Assembly (NCBI GenBank): GCA_017882715.1
Contig: JADGOY010000008.1
Span: 1 to 49,748, forward strand
Reading direction: 5' to 3'
DNA from: Nakamurella sp.
Lineage (GTDB): Bacteria; Actinomycetota; Actinomycetes; Mycobacteriales; Nakamurellaceae
DNA length: 49,748 bases
This document shows, piece after piece, positions 42,343 through 49,748 of the stretch. The notes under the pieces are model-generated. The model saw only the letters and a program-made list of their open reading frames with translations, ran no database searches and was not told the DNA's origin. Each line of letters starts with the position of its first letter. Position 1 is the first letter of the stretch. Both the position numbers and the translations under genes were made by a program.

Positions 42343-43602
42343 ATGGCAAACGGTGTCAAACGCAACGTTCGGCCTCCTACTCGGCGCCAACGCGCCTCGG
42401 AGTCGGGTTCGTGGCAGGTGACTGCCACCTGGCACGAGCAGATGGCCGGCGACCGCACCCAACTGGACGGCGAAGCCCGGTCCGCCTGGCGGCAGCTCCT
42501 GGGGTGTCTGGTCGCACTGGGTGTGCTGGCGGCCGCGCTGCCCCGGCCTGGCGCCCTCATTACCACCGTGCTGACCGGCAGTACCAGCGGTGCCGCCGGG
42601 GCCGGGGCCGGGGAGATCGCGCCGCCCGACGTCGCCGCGGGAGGCACTCGTCCCGCGTTCGGCGACACCGCGCAGAGCGCAGTGCTGCTGACCGCCGGGC
42701 TCATCGTGTGGGTGCTGTTGATCTGGGGACTTGCCATCGTGGTGATCGCTGCGGCGGGTCGCCTGCCGGGCGCCAGCGGGCGCACCGCCCGAAGACTCTT
42801 GCGGCGCATCGCTCCCGCCGCGGCCAGTCGCCTCGTGATTGCCGCGGTCGGCGTCACGGCCATCGCAGGGGCAGGTGGCTGCGCGGTACCCGACAGTACC
42901 GGTGCCGCGAACGTCAGCAGTGTCAATGGCGCATCGACTGCCGACCCGACCGCAAGTGCCGACCCTACGGCGCCGTTGTTCGACATAGATTGGCCGGATC
43001 CGCTCGGCGGCACGCCCTCCACCGCCACGCCCTCCACCGCCGCGCCCTCCACCGCCGCGCCCTCCACCGCCGCGCCCACCCCCGCCGCTGCGGTGCAGGG
43101 CCCGCCATCCTCCAGCACCGCGCCGACCAGCGCCCCGACAACCGACACGACGGCAGCGAACCCGGCGACAGCAGAGATTGCGGGTCCCGCGACACCCGGT
43201 GAGCCGACGCCGGCAGCAGGGCCGGCCGACACCGCAGCGCCAGACACCCCCGCGACCCAAACCCCAGTATCAGACACCTCCGCGGCCGACACGTCATCGA
43301 CCGCCGACCCCGCTGGCCCGCGCGACCAACCTGCGACGTCAGCACCACCGGCAGCGGACGCCACCACCGGTGCACAGCCGGGTGCGTCGACAACCGCATC
43401 GGACGGGTCCGTGATCGTGCAGCCCGGCGACACCTTGTGGGGCATCGCCGCCCGTCACCTACCCGCACAGGCGACTGCTGCGGAGATCGATACCGCCTGG
43501 CGCGCTTGGTATTCAGCGAACACCGAGCTGATCGGCGCCGATCCCGACCTGATCATCCCAGGGCAGCGGCTGCTGCCCGGCGACACCGAGACGAGGCGAT
43601 GA
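42343..43602 (+). CDS. LysM-domain envelope protein with a Thr/Pro/Ala-rich stalk
   Basis: This 419-residue protein has hydrophobic segments at about 50-68, 107-132 and 158-177. A Thr/Pro/Ser/Ala-rich stalk from about 180 to 355 leads to a C-terminal LysM domain (VIVQPGDTLWGIAARHLPAQ ... DLIIPGQRLLPG). The LysM binds peptidoglycan, while the stalk crosses the wall. Five 15-bp repeats (43012-43077) encode TPSTA units in the stalk. TTGACA (42306-42311) lies 31 nt upstream of the ATG. The start could be a later Met (MAGDRTQ). Its stop overlaps the next gene (ATGA). Confidence 0.8.
   Translation: MANGVKRNVRPPTRRQRASESGSWQVTATWHEQMAGDRTQLDGEARSAWRQLLGCLVALGVLAAALPRPGALITTVLTGSTSGAAGAGAGEIAPPDVAAGGTRPAFGDTAQSAVLLTAGLIVWVLLIWGLAIVVIAAAGRLPGASGRTARRLLRRIAPAAASRLVIAAVGVTAIAGAGGCAVPDSTGAANVSSVNGASTADPTASADPTAPLFDIDWPDPLGGTPSTATPSTAAPSTAAPSTAAPTPAAAVQGPPSSSTAPTSAPTTDTTAANPATAEIAGPATPGEPTPAAGPADTAAPDTPATQTPVSDTSAADTSSTADPAGPRDQPATSAPPAADATTGAQPGASTTASDGSVIVQPGDTLWGIAARHLPAQATAAEIDTAWRAWYSANTELIGADPDLIIPGQRLLPGDTETRR
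43012..43077. repeat. 15-bp tandem repeat in the LysM-protein stalk
   Basis: The unit ACGCCCTCCACCGCC occurs more than four times with A/G changes at one site, encoding (TPSTA)/(APSTA). Confidence 0.9.
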
Positions 43603-44447
43603 CAATGACCGCGGCCGTGGCTGTGGTGGCACCGGCACCGGATCCCCGGCGCGACCATCCCCTTCGGAACCACCCCGCTCGCGACCACCCCGATGTCGAC
43701 CACCCCGATGTCGACCACCCCGATGTCGACCACCCCGATGTCGACCACCATTCGCCTGGGCTTCCCTACCTCACACCGGTGCCCGACTGCGAACCGCCGT
43801 TCGACGACGAACGCGGCGGTTCGACCCGGCCCCTAGACGAACCGGAAGCCGTCACCGCGGAACTCGCCGCCTCGATCACCGGTTCGTGGCGCCGGGCAGA
43901 CAGCGGTTGGGCAGGCACCGCGCACGTACCGGAACGACTGCCGTCCGCGTCGCCGTCAACGACCCGTGGGTCGATTCCTCCGGTGAGGGTCACCGGCAGT
44001 GCCCGGGCTGCCCGCACCCCCGCGCGAGGCGCAACGAGCCGAGGCGCGACGGCCGCCGTTTCGACACTGGTTCAGGCGCCTGACGTGCCGCCGTGGTCGC
44101 AGGAGGCCGACATCGGAGTGCGGAAGACCACCACGGCAGACCTGCCGGCGGCGGAGCGCAGCGCGTCGGTACTCGCCCGCGCGGTCATCGAGGTGCTCTC
44201 CGGCCGCCGACCGCTCGGTCAGCTGCGCGTGCATTGCGCGCCGGAGGTCTTTGCCGGGCTGGCCGACCGGCCCACGGTTGCGTCGGCCGCGCTCCCGCAC
44301 CTGGTGTCCGTCCGGGTGTGCGAGCCCGCCGACGGGGTCGCCGAGGTGAGTGTCGCGTACCGGCGTGCGGCACGCGTGCGCGCCTTGGCATTTCGCATCC
44401 AGGGGGTGGATGGCCGGTGGCGGATGACCGCCTTGCAGCTCGGATGA
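43599..44447 (+). CDS. Rv3235-like Ala/Arg/Pro-rich protein
   Basis: This 282-residue protein has a disordered N-terminal region and a conserved C-terminal domain of about 100 residues (SASVLARAVIEVLSGRRPLG, LRVHCAPEVFAGLADR, VAYRRAARVRALAFRIQG). That domain is the actinobacterial family seen in Rv3235 and is of unknown function. A perfect 15-bp tandem repeat encodes DHPDV four times near residue 30. The ATG at 43599 overlaps the LysM-gene stop (ATGA), so the two are coupled and may work together in the envelope. Confidence 0.78.
   Translation: MTMTAAVAVVAPAPDPRRDHPLRNHPARDHPDVDHPDVDHPDVDHPDVDHHSPGLPYLTPVPDCEPPFDDERGGSTRPLDEPEAVTAELAASITGSWRRADSGWAGTAHVPERLPSASPSTTRGSIPPVRVTGSARAARTPARGATSRGATAAVSTLVQAPDVPPWSQEADIGVRKTTTADLPAAERSASVLARAVIEVLSGRRPLGQLRVHCAPEVFAGLADRPTVASAALPHLVSVRVCEPADGVAEVSVAYRRAARVRALAFRIQGVDGRWRMTALQLG
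43683..43749. repeat. Perfect 15-bp tandem repeat (4.5 copies)
   Basis: GACCACCCCGATGTC repeats four times exactly with a half copy after. It encodes DHPDV in the Rv3235-like protein. Perfect identity points to recent expansion. Confidence 0.95.
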
Positions 44448-44545
44448 GCGAACCCGCACCCCGACGCGACCGGATCCAACGCGCCCGGCCGGTCGGCAAG
44501 CGGCAGACACCCGACAAGTTGGCGCGCTCCCGCCTGCCGAACTGA
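44444..44545 (+). CDS. Possible 33-residue basic peptide coupled to the Rv3235-like gene
   Basis: An ATG overlaps the preceding stop as ATGA and opens a frame of 33 codons. The peptide is Arg/Pro-rich (MSEPAPRRDRIQ ... LARSRLPN) with no known domain. Coupling is suggestive, but a chance frame is possible. Confidence 0.35.
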   Translation: MSEPAPRRDRIQRARPVGKRQTPDKLARSRLPN

Positions 44546-44566
44546 CCGGACCGCCGGGCCCGGGGG

Positions 44567-44896
44567 TCAGCCGCCGAGCAGCTTCGACTTCGCCGCGGCG
44601 AATTCATCGGGCGAGAGCACACCAGCGTCTCGGAGTTCGCCGAGCTGGGTCAGCTGACCGACCAGATCGTCGGTCGAGGTGTCATCCGGGGTCGGGGCGG
44701 AGGGCGGCGGTGGTGCCGGAGGCGGAGGGGCGGCGGGCGGCGGGCCCGCCTGCTGCTGCGCGGCCGCTTGCTGGTCGGCCGCCTTCTGCTGCGAGTGGTG
44801 ACTGACGGCGTTGGCGGTCGCCGATGCGGTTCCGGCAACCACCGCTGTGCGCGCGACAGTCCCGAGCAGTCCGGGACGACCTCTTCGACGAAGCAT
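44567..44896 (-). CDS. SHOCT-domain protein with a Pro-rich linker
   Basis: This 109-residue protein has an N-terminal hydrophobic stretch (about 8-30; LLGTVARTAVVAGTASATAN), then a Gln/Ala and Pro-rich middle. It ends in a SHOCT motif (QLTQLGELRDAGVLSPDEFA, AAKSKLLGG). SHOCT domains are short oligomerisation modules of actinobacterial membrane-associated proteins. GGAAGGA precedes the ATG. Function unknown. Confidence 0.85.
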   Translation of the reverse strand: MLRRRGRPGLLGTVARTAVVAGTASATANAVSHHSQQKAADQQAAAQQQAGPPPAAPPPPAPPPPSAPTPDDTSTDDLVGQLTQLGELRDAGVLSPDEFAAAKSKLLGG

Positions 44897-45028
44897 GGGT
44901 TTCCTTCCGTGGAACTGATGGTTCCGAGCAGTGCGGCATGTGCCGCCCTGGCCCCGGAAACGATGATCGGTGGTGAGTCAGTTGCTCGCGCGGATTCTCG
45001 GCCGTGAAGCCGTGGGGCGTCCGCTCCG

Positions 45029-45448
45029 TCACTCAGCAAAGGCATCCTCGAGCGCCGCCTCCACGACGTCACGCGGGATCCGGACGTGCAGGGTGAGCTC
45101 GCCTCCCGCGTCGGCGACCGCTCCGGAAACCCGCCGAGCCCAGCTGTTCTCGTACACGATCACCACCGCCGACGTGCCCGGCTCGAGCCCGTCTGTGGCC
45201 AACTCGAGATCGTCGTCGCTGATGAGGGCCTGACCCTGCACCTCCAGCACCGCCAACCCATGCTCGTCCAGGCCCTCGGACACATCCACCACCCGCAGCT
45301 CCCCGTCCACCGACTTGGACAGGAACACCAGGTCCAGCACCGTGACGAAGCCGCTGGCCACCACTTCCCGCACCGAGGCGATCACCGCCGGATCGGCACG
45401 CTCATTCGGAAACGACAGCACGATGAGTTCGACGGGTCCAACGGTCAT
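45029..45448 (-). CDS. DUF6325-family protein
   Basis: This 139-residue soluble protein opens MTVGPVELIVLSFPNERADP. It contains FVTVLDLVFLSKSVDGELRV, DDDLELATDGLEPGTSAVVI and VYENSWARRVSGAVADAGGE, the usual pattern of actinobacterial DUF1269/DUF6325 proteins, often found beside SHOCT genes. Role unknown. AGGAGG lies seven nt before the ATG at 45448. It and the SHOCT gene lie on the same strand 132 bp apart and may form one unit; the two are often partners in other genomes (from memory). Confidence 0.85.
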   Translation of the reverse strand: MTVGPVELIVLSFPNERADPAVIASVREVVASGFVTVLDLVFLSKSVDGELRVVDVSEGLDEHGLAVLEVQGQALISDDDLELATDGLEPGTSAVVIVYENSWARRVSGAVADAGGELTLHVRIPRDVVEAALEDAFAE

Positions 45449-45702
45449 ACGAAACCTCCTGAATGGCACTGACGATGGACCCGACCGACGGACGGGCGCC
45501 GCACCAATCCTGTCCGAAGCACCCGGAGCGCGCAGGTCGGGCATTCACGGGGGAACCGCAGCCTAGCCTGCGATAGCCCGGAGAATCCGCGGCCAAGGGA
45601 ACAGGCCCCACATCAAAGGAGCCGTGCGAGCGCACCGGAGCGCCGCGCGTTCCTGGTGCCGAACTCCCGGAACAAGCATCCGGCCGCTGCGATACTGACG
45701 CC

Positions 45703-46788
45703 ATGCCACAGGACGGGGGGCCGGGCCGGGCACCGTCCGTGCTGGATGATCCCGCATGGTTCGGCGCCGTCATGGGCAGCGCGGCGACGGCCACCGTCGC
45801 GGCCGTACACCCCGGCCGGATCGGGTTCTTGAGCACGTTCGGCGACGTCACCGCCGTGCTCCTGCTGGTGGGGAGCACGGCAGCATTCGTCGCCCTGTGC
45901 ATCCGTGACTTCCTGGTCAAGCGCCTCGGGCGCGGGCTTGCGGAGAGATTGCGCTCTCCGCTCACCGGTCCCGCCCACGCGACGATCCCGGGCGCGATCA
46001 ATGTCCTGGCCGTCGGGGTGATCAATGTGTGGCCGGTGACGACGGCCAGCACTGTCGGTTGGTCCGTAACGGTGGCGCTCGCCGGGCTGGGCACGTCCCT
46101 CGGGCTATGGCTCACGGTGATCTTCTTCGTCAGCACCTTCGAGCACCAACAGGTCCGGGCCGAGGACATCTCCGGGACCTGGTTCATCCCGGAAACCGTC
46201 GTGCTGCTCGGATCCCTGTTGTTCGCCCAACTGGCGCCGCTCGGTCCGCCGGCCGCCCAGCGTGGGCTGGCCGTGCTGGCCGTCGCTTTGCTCGGGGCCG
46301 GAGGCCTGCTGTTCGCCTTTACCGCGGTGATCTTCGTCAACCGACTCGTGCTACATGCGAGTCCGCACCGGATCGGCGCGCCGGCTATGTGGATCATGAT
46401 CAGTCCGTTGGCCGTGACATCCCTTGCGCTGCAATCGGTCGCCGGCGGCGACCAGGCGCTCGGTGGATCGTGGACGTCGGCCGTGCACGAAGTGGCCACC
46501 TTCGTCGCAGCGGTGTTGTGGGGATTCGCGCTGTGGTGGATCGCTGCGGCGTCGGTGATCACCCGTCACGCCGGCCGGGCCGCGCTCACCTACACGGCCG
46601 CCGACTGGGGCTTCGTGTTCCCGTCCGCCGCCATGGTCATCGCGACCCTGACGTTGGCCCGCTGGTGGCAGTCCGGGCTCGTCGAGGTCATCGGTCTGGG
46701 CTTCGGGGTGGTGCTCGCGGTCGTATGGGTCGCGGTGGCCACCGGGGCCTTCCTCAGCGTGCGTCGAAGCCGGCCCGGCAAGGCCTGA
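45703..46788 (+). CDS. TDT-family (TehA/Mae1/SLAC1-like) membrane transporter
   Basis: This 361-residue protein has about ten membrane helices. It opens with PAWFGAVMGSAATATVAAV, matching the first helix of the tellurite-resistance/dicarboxylate transporter family. WFIPETVVLLGSLLFAQLAP is another conserved stretch. Such proteins carry malate, other dicarboxylates, sulfite or anions. GATACT (45691-45696) six nt before the ATG and no ribosome site suggest a leaderless transcript. It is convergent with secA, the two stops being only four bp apart. Confidence 0.83.
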   Translation: MPQDGGPGRAPSVLDDPAWFGAVMGSAATATVAAVHPGRIGFLSTFGDVTAVLLLVGSTAAFVALCIRDFLVKRLGRGLAERLRSPLTGPAHATIPGAINVLAVGVINVWPVTTASTVGWSVTVALAGLGTSLGLWLTVIFFVSTFEHQQVRAEDISGTWFIPETVVLLGSLLFAQLAPLGPPAAQRGLAVLAVALLGAGGLLFAFTAVIFVNRLVLHASPHRIGAPAMWIMISPLAVTSLALQSVAGGDQALGGSWTSAVHEVATFVAAVLWGFALWWIAAASVITRHAGRAALTYTAADWGFVFPSAAMVIATLTLARWWQSGLVEVIGLGFGVVLAVVWVAVATGAFLSVRRSRPGKA

Positions 46789-46792
46789 GCGC

Positions 46793-49748
<2,956 letters not shown>

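Noticed and set aside
43012-43749. CRISPR-like array
   Set aside because: The repeats are contiguous 15-bp coding repeats with no spacers and no cas genes.

Overview
This is a contiguous piece of a high-GC actinobacterial chromosome. From about 15.2 kb to the right edge, gene order follows the Mycobacterium tuberculosis Rv3214-Rv3240 neighbourhood closely: an Rv3214-like phosphatase, a GNAT protein, an Rv3217c-like membrane protein, a DAG-kinase-like protein, whiB1, pdtaS, a TB7.3-like biotinyl protein, ribosomal protein bL37, rsrA/rshA, sigH, SRAP, aroA, rsgA, a DUF6912 protein, a WS/DGAT, an Rv3235-like protein and secA1. The cell-envelope and thiol-stress genes point to a Mycobacteriales or Nakamurellales/Frankiales relative. 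The genus cannot be fixed from sequence reading alone.

Region 1 (1-11.95 kb) is an accessory block in decay. A minus-strand operon for four-carbon acid-sugar (tetronate) catabolism once ran from a promoter near 9.23 kb down to about 1.0 kb. Its order was alcohol dehydrogenase, GlcD/GlcF-type FAD/Fe-S dehydrogenase, GntP permease, OtnI isomerase, Asp/Glu-racemase-like protein, OtnK kinase, OtnC decarboxylase and a ModA-like binding protein. The dehydrogenase, OtnI, the racemase-like protein and most of OtnK remain open. The alcohol dehydrogenase, GntP, OtnC, ModA-like protein, the plus-strand GntR regulator and a separate MFS transporter are broken by frameshifts and internal deletions. A perfect palindrome still overlaps the likely -10 box of the operon promoter. 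A TauE/SafE exporter between operon and regulator is intact.

Region 2 (11.95-23.1 kb) holds malic enzyme with an odd repeat-built N-terminus, pterin carbinolamine dehydratase, RmlC, and then the conserved core: phosphatase, GNAT, membrane protein, DAG kinase, whiB1 (with a consensus CRP site upstream), pdtaS, biotinyl protein, the 24-residue bL37, and sigH-rsrA. A SigH-type promoter sits just upstream of an in-frame start that would give SigH an 89-residue N-terminal extension. An F420-type nitroreductase follows.

Region 3 (23.3-38.7 kb) has a cytochrome P450, a four-gene OpuC/ProU-type osmolyte ABC importer, a YbaK deacylase, SRAP, a small conserved protein, aroA-rsgA (overlapping), a KAS II ketosynthase, YceI with a strong downstream hairpin, a DUF6912 protein, a wax ester synthase/DGAT and a membrane protein.

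Region 4 (38.7-49.7 kb) contains a SAF-domain membrane protein coupled to a CpaE/MinD-like protein whose P-loop lacks lysine, an excisionase-type HTH protein, a LysM/Rv3235-like pair, a SHOCT protein, a DUF6325 protein, a TDT-family transporter and secA1, which runs off the right edge.

Two properties cross the whole window. Short tandem repeats are unusually dense both inside and between genes. Several genes lack a Shine-Dalgarno sequence and have a -10-like hexamer 6-8 nt before the start codon, as expected for leaderless mRNAs.
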